Positions 34,616 to 43,728 of a stretch of 64,000 nucleotides of DNA are shown in pieces. The translations under genes were made by a program, and so were the position numbers. The notes beneath the pieces were generated by a model. It made no database searches, was not told the DNA's origin, and saw only the letters and a program-made list of their open reading frames with translations. The stretch is from Mycobacterium sp. ITM-2016-00318 (GTDB lineage: Bacteria > Actinomycetota > Actinomycetes > Mycobacteriales > Mycobacteriaceae). The stretch lies in contig NZ_CP134400.1 in assembly GCF_002968285.2 (NCBI RefSeq), forward strand, positions 3,348,001 to 3,412,000. Direction: 5' to 3'. Position 1 is the stretch's first letter, and each line of letters opens with the position of its first letter.

Positions 34616-35833
34616 ATGCATGAGCGCGACGGCCGTCTGGGCCGTGACCTGTTCGACGACCGCTTCGTCGAGGATCCCTACCCGCTGTACGAGCGCATGC
34701 TGGCCGAGGGACCCGTCCACCGGATCGGCGATTCCGTTTTCCATGCGGTATGCAGTTGGGACGCCGTCAACGATGTCGTCGCCCGCCCGCAGGAATTTTC
34801 GTCCAACCTCACCGCCACCATGACGTTCCAGGACGGCAAGGTCGGCGAGTTCCCGATGGGCGAACTCGGTGGAGACATTCAGGCGCTCGCGACCGCTGAC
34901 GATCCGGCGCACGCGGCGCACCGCAAATTGCTGGTGCCGCAACTGGTGGCCAAACGCATCAACGCGCTGGAGTCGTTCGTCGGTGTGGCCGAGGACCTGC
35001 TGTGGAACGACGGTGCGAATGACGGGGCCATCGAGTGGATGTCGACGATGGCCAACCGGCTGCCGATGATGGTGGTCGGCCGGTTGATCGGCGTCCCCGA
35101 CGAGGACAGCGATCAGCTCGGGAAGTGGGGATACGCTGCCACGAAAGTGGTGGAGGGTCTCGTCAGCCAAGACGAACTCTCCGCTGCAGGCGTCGCGGTG
35201 ATGCAGCTCGCCGGCTACATCATGGACCGCTTCCCGTCGGCGGCCGCCGACCCGAAGGACGACCTGTTCAGCGACATCGCGTTGGCACGCGAAGGAGGAG
35301 AACTCGCAGATCTGACGGCACTGAATATGATGGCGACCCTGTTCAGCGCCGGCGGCGAATCGACCGCATCGCTGATCGGATCCGCCGCCTACCTGCTCGC
35401 GACCCGACCGGACATTCAGCGGCGGATACGCGCAAGCCCGGATCTGCTGACCGCATTCCTCGAAGAAGTGCTGAGATACGAGCCTCCGTTTCGCGGTCAT
35501 TACCGGCATGTAGTCAACGACACGTCGCTCGCAGGGGTCGACATTGCTGCGGGATCGCGCCTTCTACTGCTGTGGGGTGCGGCCAACAGGGACCCGTCGC
35601 ATTTTCCGCATGCCAATGACTTTCGGCTTGACCGCGTCAGCGGCAAGGCGCACATCTCGTTCGGCAAAGGCGCGCACTTCTGCGTCGGTGCCGCGCTCGC
35701 GCGCATGGAGGCGAGGATCGTCATCGGCCGGCTGCTCGAGCGCACCACGTGGGTCGAAGCGCAGGCGGCAAGCCGCTGGCTGCCCAGCCTGCTGGTGCGA
35801 CGACTCGAGCATCTGGAACTCACCGTCGCTTGA
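34616..35833 (+). CDS. Cytochrome P450
   Basis: A 405-residue soluble bacterial P450 monooxygenase. The haem-thiolate motif is F-G-K-G-A-H-F-C-V-G with Cys356. The I-helix oxygen-activation motif S-A-G-G-E-S-T is near residues 244-250, and the E-x-x-R pair is E-E-V-L-R. The meander N-D-F-R-L-D-R-V is also present. The CYP family number cannot be assigned by eye; the linked TetR suggests CYP144 as a candidate. Neighbours (TetR pair, DapB-like reductase, Rieske oxygenase) point to oxidation of a hydrophobic ring or lipid substrate. Ferredoxin partner not in the window. Confidence 0.93.
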   Translation: MHERDGRLGRDLFDDRFVEDPYPLYERMLAEGPVHRIGDSVFHAVCSWDAVNDVVARPQEFSSNLTATMTFQDGKVGEFPMGELGGDIQALATADDPAHAAHRKLLVPQLVAKRINALESFVGVAEDLLWNDGANDGAIEWMSTMANRLPMMVVGRLIGVPDEDSDQLGKWGYAATKVVEGLVSQDELSAAGVAVMQLAGYIMDRFPSAAADPKDDLFSDIALAREGGELADLTALNMMATLFSAGGESTASLIGSAAYLLATRPDIQRRIRASPDLLTAFLEEVLRYEPPFRGHYRHVVNDTSLAGVDIAAGSRLLLLWGAANRDPSHFPHANDFRLDRVSGKAHISFGKGAHFCVGAALARMEARIVIGRLLERTTWVEAQAASRWLPSLLVRRLEHLELTVA

Positions 35834-35839
35834 ACCTGC

Positions 35840-36928
35840 TCACAGTTTGAACCGACCGGCGAACCCGCGCAGCGGCAGCTCCGCACTGGTCATCAGTCCG
35901 GGCGGCGCCGCGACCACCGACCTGACCGCGGCGAGCGCAGGCATCCCGGTGACGGTCATTCCTATCGACGCGAAGTTCTCCGGGTTGGACAGGTCGACAC
36001 CGGGTTTCGGGAAGATCATGTGCTTGTTGTAGATGCACGGGTCGCCCTTGATCTGGGTGATGTAACAACCCTTGATTTCCCAGCTCGGGTCCGTGTGCGG
36101 AGTCATCTGCCATTCGAGGTGCGTTTCGACCCTCGGCACGCCGTCGACCATGCCTTGGTACTTGATGTAATTGCCACCGAGTGAACCCTTCGGCAACGTG
36201 TACCAGCCGAGGTCGACGTCCTTGGTGCAGGCACCCAGCTCGTAGCTGAACTTCACCTCGTCGAGTGCCAGGTCGAAGCAGTCGGCCATCATGAGCACGC
36301 TGTCGGCGAAGACGCGCGTGTACTTCTCCAGCTTTCCCGGGATGCTCGGATCGTCAACGGGCAGACCGTAACCGACCTCGATCCAGGTGTCCTTGCTGTG
36401 ATGGCAGGAAACGTCGACCGATTCGATCGTCGTGACGTTCTCGATTTCGGCGACATCCGCCGAACACACGACACCGAGGATCTGATTCAGGCCGGGATTC
36501 ATCCCCGTGCCGTAGAACGTGGCCCCGCCCTTGTCACAGGCCTCGGCCAACAGCTGCGAGACCGGCTTTCCCGACGGATGCGGATGGTTGGTGTCGCGGT
36601 GCCAGCCGGTGATCCAGTCGGCTGTGGTGACGATGTCGATCCCCGCCTCGAGTACCTGTACATACAGATCCTCGTCGGGGAAGACGCCGTGGAACGTCAG
36701 TACATCGGGTTTCGCAGCGATGATCTCCTCGACGGTGCCGGTGGCTGTCACACCGTTGGGCGCGAGTCCCGCGAGTTCGCCTGCATCTCTGCCGACTTTG
36801 TCCGGCGAGTAGCAGTGCACGCCGATGAGTTCGAGATCGGGTCGGTCGGCGATGCGCTTGATCATCTCCGAGCCGACATTGCCGGTCGCGACCTGAAACA
36901 CCCGGATCGGCTTGTCGGTGGGACTCAT
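35840..36928 (-). CDS. DapB-like NAD(P)-binding reductase (second copy)
   Basis: A 362-residue paralogue of the protein at 28765-29835. The Rossmann strand is R-V-F-Q-V-A-T-G-N-V-G-S-E-M-I-K at the N-terminus, and the family segment C-Y-S-P-D-K-V-G-R-D-A-G-E aligns with S-S-P-D-K-V-G-R-D-V-G-E of the first copy. The middle and C-terminal parts, with G-T-G-M-N-P-G-L-N (the other copy has T-G-I-D-P-G-F-A-N), form the second domain. Its start overlaps the Rieske gene stop (ATGA), so oxygenase and reductase are co-translated. Likely works on the same substrate series as the oxygenase; chemistry unknown. Confidence 0.8.
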   Translation of the reverse strand: MSPTDKPIRVFQVATGNVGSEMIKRIADRPDLELIGVHCYSPDKVGRDAGELAGLAPNGVTATGTVEEIIAAKPDVLTFHGVFPDEDLYVQVLEAGIDIVTTADWITGWHRDTNHPHPSGKPVSQLLAEACDKGGATFYGTGMNPGLNQILGVVCSADVAEIENVTTIESVDVSCHHSKDTWIEVGYGLPVDDPSIPGKLEKYTRVFADSVLMMADCFDLALDEVKFSYELGACTKDVDLGWYTLPKGSLGGNYIKYQGMVDGVPRVETHLEWQMTPHTDPSWEIKGCYITQIKGDPCIYNKHMIFPKPGVDLSNPENFASIGMTVTGMPALAAVRSVVAAPPGLMTSAELPLRGFAGRFKL

Positions 36929-37980
36929 TCGGTTCGGCCTTTCTGTGCATACACTTCGGCGGCGCTACCGCCGATGCAATCGTTTTCAGTGCTCCTCGCG
37001 TCCGCGCTGGGATAGAACTGCTTGGCCCAGTTGCGGATGGCGGTGAAGCCCTGCTGTTCGGCGCCTGCGAGCGCGGGTGGGTCCGAATAGCGTTGGTGGC
37101 ACCAGATGTGGATGTCCTGGGTGAACTGGCGGATGATCTCGTCGCCGAATTCGCGCGCCTTGACTTCGGCCTTCGGCGAGTCGTCGCCTGCTCGCCTGCC
37201 GATGTAGACCATGAAGCGGACGTCGGAGGTGCGGTCGTCGACGGGCGTGATGGCCGAGATCGTGCGGTTGTCGACCATGCCCCAGCTCTTCGTCACGGCG
37301 ATGCCGAGGCCGCCGTTGATCGCCTCGACGCCGCTGCGGACATCGTCGATGGTCTGGTTCTCGTCGCCCTCGAAGGTGATCGTGAAATCGACGTAGGACA
37401 CCGGTTCGTCGAAATCGTGGCGGGTGAACACCGGGACGATGGGAGTCTGGTGCACATATTTGAAATGGGCGAAGTCGACGCCGTTTTCGAGAACGTACTG
37501 CGGATGCATCTCCAGCCCTTCGCGGTACAACCGTTGCTGCGGGTAGTAGTCAGCGGCGCTGCTGCCGTCGGAGAAGCCCGCGAAGATGTCGGGTGCGTCG
37601 AAGTACGGATCTCCCCCGTCGACGTCATGCCAGATATAGACCGACTCGTTGCGCTCGACGACCGGAAATGTTCGGATGCGACGACCGCGGTTGGGCCGGT
37701 CCTGATACGGGATACAGACGTTGCGGCCATCGTGATTCCACTGCCATCCGTGGAACGGACACTGCAGGACCTCCCCCACGACGTGTCCGCCGTAGCCGAG
37801 GTGGGCGCCGAGGTGTTCGCAGTAGGCGTCCATCACCGTCAGCTGTCCCGACTCTGCGCGCCACGCCACCAGTTCGCGCCCGAAGTAGGTCATTCGGTGT
37901 ACATCGCCGACCTTGACCTCGTCTGACCAGGCAACTTGGAACCATCCGGTGGGCGTCATCGACAGCGGAGGTTTGGCCAT
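36925..37980 (-). CDS. Rieske non-haem iron oxygenase (KshA-like)
   Basis: A 351-residue terminal oxygenase. The [2Fe-2S] Rieske site is C54-E-H56 and C74-P-F-H77. The mononuclear iron site is D169-F-A-H172-F-K-Y-V-H177. Length and layout resemble 3-ketosteroid 9alpha-hydroxylase oxygenase (KshA) and related ring hydroxylases. No companion reductase is adjacent except the DapB-like protein, which has no iron-sulfur or flavin motif, so electrons must come from elsewhere. Start ATG at 37980, well supported by M-A-K-P-P-L-S-M. Substrate may be a steroid or other fused-ring compound. Confidence 0.9.
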   Translation of the reverse strand: MAKPPLSMTPTGWFQVAWSDEVKVGDVHRMTYFGRELVAWRAESGQLTVMDAYCEHLGAHLGYGGHVVGEVLQCPFHGWQWNHDGRNVCIPYQDRPNRGRRIRTFPVVERNESVYIWHDVDGGDPYFDAPDIFAGFSDGSSAADYYPQQRLYREGLEMHPQYVLENGVDFAHFKYVHQTPIVPVFTRHDFDEPVSYVDFTITFEGDENQTIDDVRSGVEAINGGLGIAVTKSWGMVDNRTISAITPVDDRTSDVRFMVYIGRRAGDDSPKAEVKAREFGDEIIRQFTQDIHIWCHQRYSDPPALAGAEQQGFTAIRNWAKQFYPSADARSTENDCIGGSAAEVYAQKGRTE

Positions 37981-38158
37981 GGCTCAGAATCATAGAGCAT
38001 TCAATGTAAACGGTGAACCCCTCACCAGACCGCGCCGAAATGGCATTCCAGCAGCAGAAGTTCGAGTGAGGCCCTGCGTATACGCAGTTTCGCGGAAGTG
38101 AGTGCGCGTTACGATCCCAGTCCATGCCGGGTAGTTACCGGCGGGCCGACGATTCGGG

Positions 38159-39703
38159 GTGATGACCATGTGGAGAGCGGCGATGTGGTGCGCCGCCGTC
38201 TTCACCGCATGGCTGATGCTTGCCCTCATCGCCTGCTCACCCGGCGAGAAGGTCGATCTCGGAGGCGACTCCTCTGGCCGCCTCATCGCCGCGATCGGCG
38301 GTGAGCCCGACCAACTCGACCCGAACAAGACGAGCGCCTACTTCTCCTTCGAGGTCCTCGAGAACGTTTACGACACACTGGTCGAACCGGACGCAGGCTT
38401 GCAGATGCGACCCGCGCTAGCGGAATCATGGGATGTCACGCCGGATCAGCTGACGTGGACTTTCCGCTTGCGGCCGGGTGTCACATTCCACGACGGCAGC
38501 CCGCTGACCGCCGACGACGTCGTGTTCACCTACCGCCGCATCATCGACGAGGAACTGTCGAACGTCGACAAACTGAGCGCCGTCGCCGACATCCGTGCGA
38601 CGAACCCGTCGACGGTCGTCATCCGGCTCAAACAACCCTCGCCGAACCTGTTGACCAACCTCGGCGGCTTCAAGGGCATGGCGATCGTGCAACGCAAGAA
38701 CGTCGAAAGCGGTCAGATCGCCACCCACCCGATCGGGACGGGACCGTTCTCGTTCCAGCAGCAGAAGAGCGGCGACTCCATCACGCTGAACGCCAACCCC
38801 GACTACTGGGACGGCGCGCCGAAGGTCTCGGGCGTCACGTTCCGATTCATCCCCGAGAAGTCGACCGCGCTCTCGGCGCTGCAGGCAGGCGAAATCGACT
38901 GGACCGACTCGATTCCCACCCAGCGCGTCAACCAGCTCTCCGACGACGACTCCGTCAACCTCGCGGTCGTGCCGAGCAACGACTACTGGTACCTCGCGCT
39001 CAACGAGGCGCGCAAACCGTGGAACGACGTGCGCGTCCGACAGGCGATCGCCTACGCGATCGACCGGGAGGCGATCGTGACGGCCACCAGCTACGGCACC
39101 GCCGCCAACAACCAGCTCGCAATACCCAAGGGCAATTACTGGTACACCGAATACAGCCGGTACCGCTACGACATCGCCCAGGCCAAGCGCCTACTCTCCG
39201 AGGCCGACGCGTCACCGCAGGATCTCGACATGCTCGTTACCAACGAGTACCCGGAGACGGTGACCGCCGCGCAGATCATCGCCGATAACCTTGCCCCGCT
39301 GGGCATCACGGTGAACATAAGAACGGTTGACTTCGCCACCTGGCTGGATGAACAGAACAGCGGACACTTCGACATGCTCATGATGGGCTGGCTGGGCAAC
39401 ATCGACCCCGACGACTTCTACTACGCGCAGCACCACACAAAGGGCACAAGCAATGCGCAGAAGTTCTCCAACCCCGAGGTCGACAAGCTGCTGGATGCCG
39501 GTCGCGTGGAGACGAACCAGGATGCGCGCGCAGCGATCTACCGCAAGGCGGCGACCACCATCGCCGACGAAGTCAGCTACATCTACCTGTACAACCCTTC
39601 GGTGATCCAGGCGTGGAACAAGAACATGTCCGGGTATGAAGCGCGTCGCGACAAGGCGATTCGGTTCCGCACCGCAAGCATCAGCGAAGGTAGGACCCAA
39701 TGA
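38159..39703 (+). CDS. ABC importer substrate-binding lipoprotein (peptide/nickel family)
   Basis: A 514-residue family-5 solute-binding lipoprotein. The lipobox L-I-A-C places the lipidated Cys at residue 26. The core shows the family motifs: L-D-P-N then Y-D-T-L-V-E near residue 75, A-E-S-W-D-V-T-P-D, V-T-F-H-D-G-S-P-L-T-A-D-D-V-V-F-T and G-T-G-P-F-S-F. It binds peptides or similar solutes outside the membrane and delivers them to the permeases encoded next. The next start overlaps its stop (ATGATG run), so the genes form one operon. Substrate (dipeptide, oligopeptide, nickel, other) not determinable. Confidence 0.92.
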   Translation: MMTMWRAAMWCAAVFTAWLMLALIACSPGEKVDLGGDSSGRLIAAIGGEPDQLDPNKTSAYFSFEVLENVYDTLVEPDAGLQMRPALAESWDVTPDQLTWTFRLRPGVTFHDGSPLTADDVVFTYRRIIDEELSNVDKLSAVADIRATNPSTVVIRLKQPSPNLLTNLGGFKGMAIVQRKNVESGQIATHPIGTGPFSFQQQKSGDSITLNANPDYWDGAPKVSGVTFRFIPEKSTALSALQAGEIDWTDSIPTQRVNQLSDDDSVNLAVVPSNDYWYLALNEARKPWNDVRVRQAIAYAIDREAIVTATSYGTAANNQLAIPKGNYWYTEYSRYRYDIAQAKRLLSEADASPQDLDMLVTNEYPETVTAAQIIADNLAPLGITVNIRTVDFATWLDEQNSGHFDMLMMGWLGNIDPDDFYYAQHHTKGTSNAQKFSNPEVDKLLDAGRVETNQDARAAIYRKAATTIADEVSYIYLYNPSVIQAWNKNMSGYEARRDKAIRFRTASISEGRTQ

Positions 39704-40659
39704 TGTCCAGTCCAGTGCTGCGGTTCGTGGCGCGCCGATTGCTGTATTCGATCGTCGTGATGATCGGCGTTCTCATCGTCGTCTTCATGCTCGTGCACCT
39801 GGTGCCTGGCGACCCCGTCCGAATCGCGCTCGGCACCCGGTATACGCCGCAGGCATACGACGCACTGCGCGCCGCAAGCGGTTTGGACCGGCCGATCGTC
39901 GAACAGTTCTTCGGCTACATCGGATCGGCGCTCACCGGAGACCTCGGTGTCAGCTTCCGCAACGGCGACCCGGTCACGCTGACCTTGCTCGAACGCCTGC
40001 CCGCCACGGTGTCACTCGCGGTCGTCGGCATAGTCATCGCACTGCTCATCGCGCTGCCCGCGGGGGTCTGGTCGGCGCTGCACGAGGGCCGCGTCAGCGA
40101 CGCGATCGTGCGGATCACAAGTCAATTCGGAGTTTCGGTTCCGGACTTCTGGATGGGGATTCTGCTGATCGCCTTGTTCGCATCGACACTGCACTGGCTT
40201 CCGACGTCTGGATATCGACCGCTTTTCGACGACCCTGGCGGCTGGCTGCGGCACATCGTTCTTCCCGGCCTGACGGTCGGGCTCGTCGCCGCCGCCATCA
40301 TGACCCGCTACATCAGGGCCGCGGTGTTGGAAGTCGCCGCCATGGGCTATGTGCGCACCGCACGGTCGAAGGGTCTGTCGCCGCGGGTGGTCACGATGAG
40401 GCACACCGTGCGGAACGCCGCCATACCGGTGCTGACCATCACCGGCATCCAGCTCGCGACTATCTTGGGAGGCGTCATCGTCGTCGAGGTGGTGTTCGCG
40501 TGGCCGGGGCTCGGCCGGCTGGTGTTCAACGCCGTTGCCGCGCGCGACTATCCGGTGATCCAGGGCGCGGTGCTGCTCATCGCCGCGCTGTTCCTTCTCA
40601 TCAACCTCATCGTCGACCTGCTCTACGCCGTGGTTGATCCCAGGATTCGGCTGTCATGA
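39700..40659 (+). CDS. ABC importer permease, DppB type
   Basis: A 319-residue inner-membrane permease with six predicted helices. It has the DppB/OppB N-terminal mark V-H-L-V-P-G-D-P-V-R and a cytoplasmic coupling loop before A-R-S-K-G-L (about residue 225), followed by V-F-A-W-P-G-L-G-R-L. It starts within the stop region of the binding-protein gene and its TGA overlaps the next permease start. Pairs with the DppC-type protein to form the channel. Confidence 0.94.
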   Translation: MMSSPVLRFVARRLLYSIVVMIGVLIVVFMLVHLVPGDPVRIALGTRYTPQAYDALRAASGLDRPIVEQFFGYIGSALTGDLGVSFRNGDPVTLTLLERLPATVSLAVVGIVIALLIALPAGVWSALHEGRVSDAIVRITSQFGVSVPDFWMGILLIALFASTLHWLPTSGYRPLFDDPGGWLRHIVLPGLTVGLVAAAIMTRYIRAAVLEVAAMGYVRTARSKGLSPRVVTMRHTVRNAAIPVLTITGIQLATILGGVIVVEVVFAWPGLGRLVFNAVAARDYPVIQGAVLLIAALFLLINLIVDLLYAVVDPRIRLS

Positions 40660-41561
40660 CGGCGACTCCGCCCACCGACACGTCACCCGTCGACGAGCGG
40701 GCCCGGCTGTCGTCCTGGCGGCTGCTGGCAAGCAATCCGATCACGGTGGTGAGCGCAGTCGTTCTCGCAATCGTGGCCGTCGTCGCATTGACGGCCCAAT
40801 GGATCGTGCCGTTCGGGATCAACGACGTCGACGTGCCGAACGCGCTCCGGCCGCCGAGCGGTCAACATTGGTTCGGCACCGACGAACTCGGCCGCGACGT
40901 GCTGTCCCGAGTGCTGGTGGCGGTGCAGGCCTCGATGCGGGTCGCGGTGGTCAGCGTCGCGTTCGCGGTGATCGTCGGCGTGACGATCGGCGTCATCGCC
41001 GGCTACCGCGGCGGCTGGCTCGACACGGTCGTGATGCGGATCGTGGACGTGATGTTCGCCTTCCCTGTGCTGCTGCTCGCGTTGGCGGTCGTAGCGATAC
41101 TCGGTCCCGGCGTGACAACCACGATCCTCGCGATCGGCATCGTGTACACGCCGATATTCGCCCGCGTCGCACGAGCCAGCACGCTGAGCGTGCGAGTGGA
41201 GCCCTTCGTGCAGGTGTCACGCACGATGGGCACCGGCCACCTGTACATGCTCGTCCGCCACATCCTGCCCAACATCGCCGGCCCTCTGGTCGTGCAGACC
41301 TCGCTGTCGCTCGCCTTCGCGATTCTGTCGGAGGCCGCACTGTCGTTCCTGGGCCTCGGCATCCAGCCGCCTGAGCCCTCACTGGGCAGGATGATCTTCG
41401 ACTCACAGGGATTCGTCACACTCGCCTGGTGGATGGCGGTCTTCCCCGGAGCCGCCATCGTCGTCACCGTGTTGGCGTTCAACCTGCTCGGCGACGGCTT
41501 GCGTGATGTTTTGGATCCCAAGCAGCGCACAATGATCGAAGCTCGGAGGCGAAGTGGCTGA
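40656..41561 (+). CDS. ABC importer permease, DppC type
   Basis: A 301-residue permease with about six helices and a cytoplasmic N-terminal extension. Family marks are H-W-F-G-T-D-E-L-G-R-D-V-L-S-R near residue 70 and the coupling-loop region V-S-R-T-M-G-T-G-H. Later comes S-E-A-A-L-S-F-L-G-L-G-I-Q-P-P-E. ATGA overlap with the DppB-type gene before it and an 8-base overlap with the ATPase gene after it show tight coupling. Confidence 0.94.
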   Translation: MTATPPTDTSPVDERARLSSWRLLASNPITVVSAVVLAIVAVVALTAQWIVPFGINDVDVPNALRPPSGQHWFGTDELGRDVLSRVLVAVQASMRVAVVSVAFAVIVGVTIGVIAGYRGGWLDTVVMRIVDVMFAFPVLLLALAVVAILGPGVTTTILAIGIVYTPIFARVARASTLSVRVEPFVQVSRTMGTGHLYMLVRHILPNIAGPLVVQTSLSLAFAILSEAALSFLGLGIQPPEPSLGRMIFDSQGFVTLAWWMAVFPGAAIVVTVLAFNLLGDGLRDVLDPKQRTMIEARRRSG

Positions 41562-43182
41562 CCCGGTCATGAGCGTCAGCGACCTCGATGTACGGATCGG
41601 CGGGCGCGAGATCGTCCGAGGCGTCTCGTTCGACGTCGAGCGCGAGTCGACGCTTGGCATCGTCGGCGAATCGGGTTCGGGCAAGTCGATGACCGTGCTG
41701 GCCGCGACGGGACTTCTCGACGCTCCAGGCGCGAGGGTCAGCGGTTCGAGCACGATCATAGGCAAGGGCGACTCGGCGCCGACCCAACTCGTCGGCGCCT
41801 CGGCGCGTGTGCTGCGCGAAATCCACGGCGGCCGGATCGGTTTCGTCTTCCAGGACCCAGGTACCTCACTGAACCCTCTGCTGACGGTCGAGCGGCAGAT
41901 CACCGAATCCCTCGAAGCCCATCGCAAAATGAGCAGACGGCAGGCGAATGGCCGCGCGCTGGAACTGATCGAGGCGGTCGGCCTACCCGACCCGCAGACG
42001 CGTCTGCGGTCCTACCCCCACCAGTTGTCGGGTGGACAGCGACAGCGGGTGATGATCGCGATCGCGCTGGCCTGTGACCCGGAGCTGCTGATCGCCGATG
42101 AGCCGACCACCTCGCTGGACGTCACGACGCAATCCCAGATCATCGACCTGGTGCGCACTCTGCAGCGGGATTTCGGCACCGCGGTGGTGTGGATCAGCCA
42201 CGACCTCGGGGTGATCGGCCAGGTGGCCGACGACGTGACCGTGCTGCAGAACGGCGACGTCGTCGAGCAGGCGCCGATCCTCGACGTTTTCGACAACCCG
42301 CAGCAGGCCTACACTAGGGAACTCCTGGCCGCGCGGCCAATGATCGGTGCCTCCATGCCACCGGCCGCAGACGCCGACGCGCCGGTGCTGCTCGAGGTTC
42401 AAGGACTCGACGTGCGCTTCCCCGTGAGCACTCCGACCGGCAGGTCGACCGTCCACGCGGTGAAGGACGTCAGCTTCGGAATCCGACGTGGAGCCACGCT
42501 GGGGCTGGTCGGCGAGTCAGGTTCGGGCAAGTCGACGGTGGCGGCCGCCCTGACCGGACTCGTCGCACCGGACGGCGGCACAGCGTCGTTGGACGGAATC
42601 GACGTGTTCGATGTCCGCGGCAACGCGGAGAAGACACTGCGCAGACGCATCAGCCTCGTGTTCCAGGATCCGTTCTCGTCGCTCAATCCGAGGGTTCGCG
42701 TCGCAACGGCAGTCGCAGAACCCCTTCGTGTGCATCGTCTCGCGAAGGGGAAGCAGGCGCGCCGGGAGCGGGTCGAGGAGCTGCTGGAACTGGTCGGCTT
42801 GTCCGCACCGTTCGCGTCGCGCTACCCGCACGAGTTGTCCGGCGGCCAACGTCAGCGCGTCAGCATCGCCCGAGCCCTGGCCACCGAACCAGACTTGTTG
42901 ATCCTCGATGAATCGACCGCATCACTTGATGTATCCGTCCAGTCGCGCGTACTCGACCTGCTCGCCGACCTGCAGCGCGATCTGCATCTGACCTATCTGT
43001 TCATCGGACACGACCTTGCGGTCATTCAACGGATGAGCCATGACGTGCTCGTCATGCGGGACGGCGCTGTGGTCGAGTACCGGCCTGCGACGGAGATCTT
43101 CGCCTCCCCGGAGCAGGAGTACACCCGCGCGCTGCTGGCAGCGGTACCGCCGGCCCGACCCCGCGCGGCGACTTCCGGCTGA
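41554..43182 (+). CDS. ABC importer ATPase, DppD-DppF fusion
   Basis: A 542-residue protein carrying two complete nucleotide-binding domains. Walker A motifs G-E-S-G-S-G-K-S lie at about residues 38-45 and 320-327. L-S-G-G-Q-R-Q-R signatures and I-A-D-E-P-T-T-S / I-L-D-E-S-T-A-S Walker B segments occur in each half. In many bacteria DppD and DppF are separate; the fused form is common in actinobacteria. It hydrolyses ATP to drive the permease pair. GTG start at 41554 inside the DppC-type gene. With the three preceding genes this makes a complete importer. Confidence 0.94.
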   Translation: MADPVMSVSDLDVRIGGREIVRGVSFDVERESTLGIVGESGSGKSMTVLAATGLLDAPGARVSGSSTIIGKGDSAPTQLVGASARVLREIHGGRIGFVFQDPGTSLNPLLTVERQITESLEAHRKMSRRQANGRALELIEAVGLPDPQTRLRSYPHQLSGGQRQRVMIAIALACDPELLIADEPTTSLDVTTQSQIIDLVRTLQRDFGTAVVWISHDLGVIGQVADDVTVLQNGDVVEQAPILDVFDNPQQAYTRELLAARPMIGASMPPAADADAPVLLEVQGLDVRFPVSTPTGRSTVHAVKDVSFGIRRGATLGLVGESGSGKSTVAAALTGLVAPDGGTASLDGIDVFDVRGNAEKTLRRRISLVFQDPFSSLNPRVRVATAVAEPLRVHRLAKGKQARRERVEELLELVGLSAPFASRYPHELSGGQRQRVSIARALATEPDLLILDESTASLDVSVQSRVLDLLADLQRDLHLTYLFIGHDLAVIQRMSHDVLVMRDGAVVEYRPATEIFASPEQEYTRALLAAVPPARPRAATSG

Positions 43183-43227
43183 TCGGTCCAGACGCACGGG
43201 GCCATGTCGCGCGGCCAGCAGGCGTGG

Positions 43228-43728
43228 TCACCAACCCATCGATCCCGGGATGCCCTTGAACGGCCCTGTGATCGCGCTGGTCACCCAGCCGCCGTAGAAA
43301 CCCCCGGGCTGCGGTGTGACGGTCTCGCCGTTGACTGTGCAGCGATCGACCGCACCGGCCATCACCGCTACGCCACCGGCAAGCGGTTCGAACCCGGCGG
43401 TCGGATGTGGATACGTCCAGGCGGCCTTCAGGGCGACCGTGGTGTCGCTCAGCAGGTGGAAGTAGCTCGCCTGCCCCTTCCATTCACACCAGGACGAGCC
43501 CGATGCAGGGCGCAGCACTCCCGGCGAAAAGCAATCGCGGGGCAGGTAATAGGTCGGCGGATGACTGGTCTCGAGGACCCGCCATCCTCGGTTCGTCGAC
43601 GCGACGGTGCGCCCGCCGAGTTCGACCGTGATGGTGCCGCCGAACTCCTCCAACCGAGGAGGACGCGGATAGTCCCAGACCGATTCCCGGCCCGGCCCGG
43701 GCTTGTCCGGCTCAGGCCGCCGAATCAT
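43228..43728 (-). CDS. DUF427 domain protein
   Basis: A 166-residue DUF427 protein, a small beta-sandwich family common in actinobacteria. Recognised by A-S-T-N-R-G-W-R-V-L-E-T-S-H-P-P-T-Y-Y-L-P, W-C-E-W-K-G-Q-A-S-Y-F and A-A-W-T-Y-P-H-P. Function is unknown; some members were proposed to bind small ligands. The ATG at 43728 lies 17 bases inside the end of the upstream DUF2236 gene, so the two are probably co-transcribed. Convergent with the ABC importer operon. Confidence 0.88.
   Translation of the reverse strand: MIRRPEPDKPGPGRESVWDYPRPPRLEEFGGTITVELGGRTVASTNRGWRVLETSHPPTYYLPRDCFSPGVLRPASGSSWCEWKGQASYFHLLSDTTVALKAAWTYPHPTAGFEPLAGGVAVMAGAVDRCTVNGETVTPQPGGFYGGWVTSAITGPFKGIPGSMGW

Noticed and set aside
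37981..38158. KstR-type operator in the gap between the Rieske gene and the ABC importer
   Set aside because: I looked for an AAC-GTT-type palindrome with the right spacing and found none.
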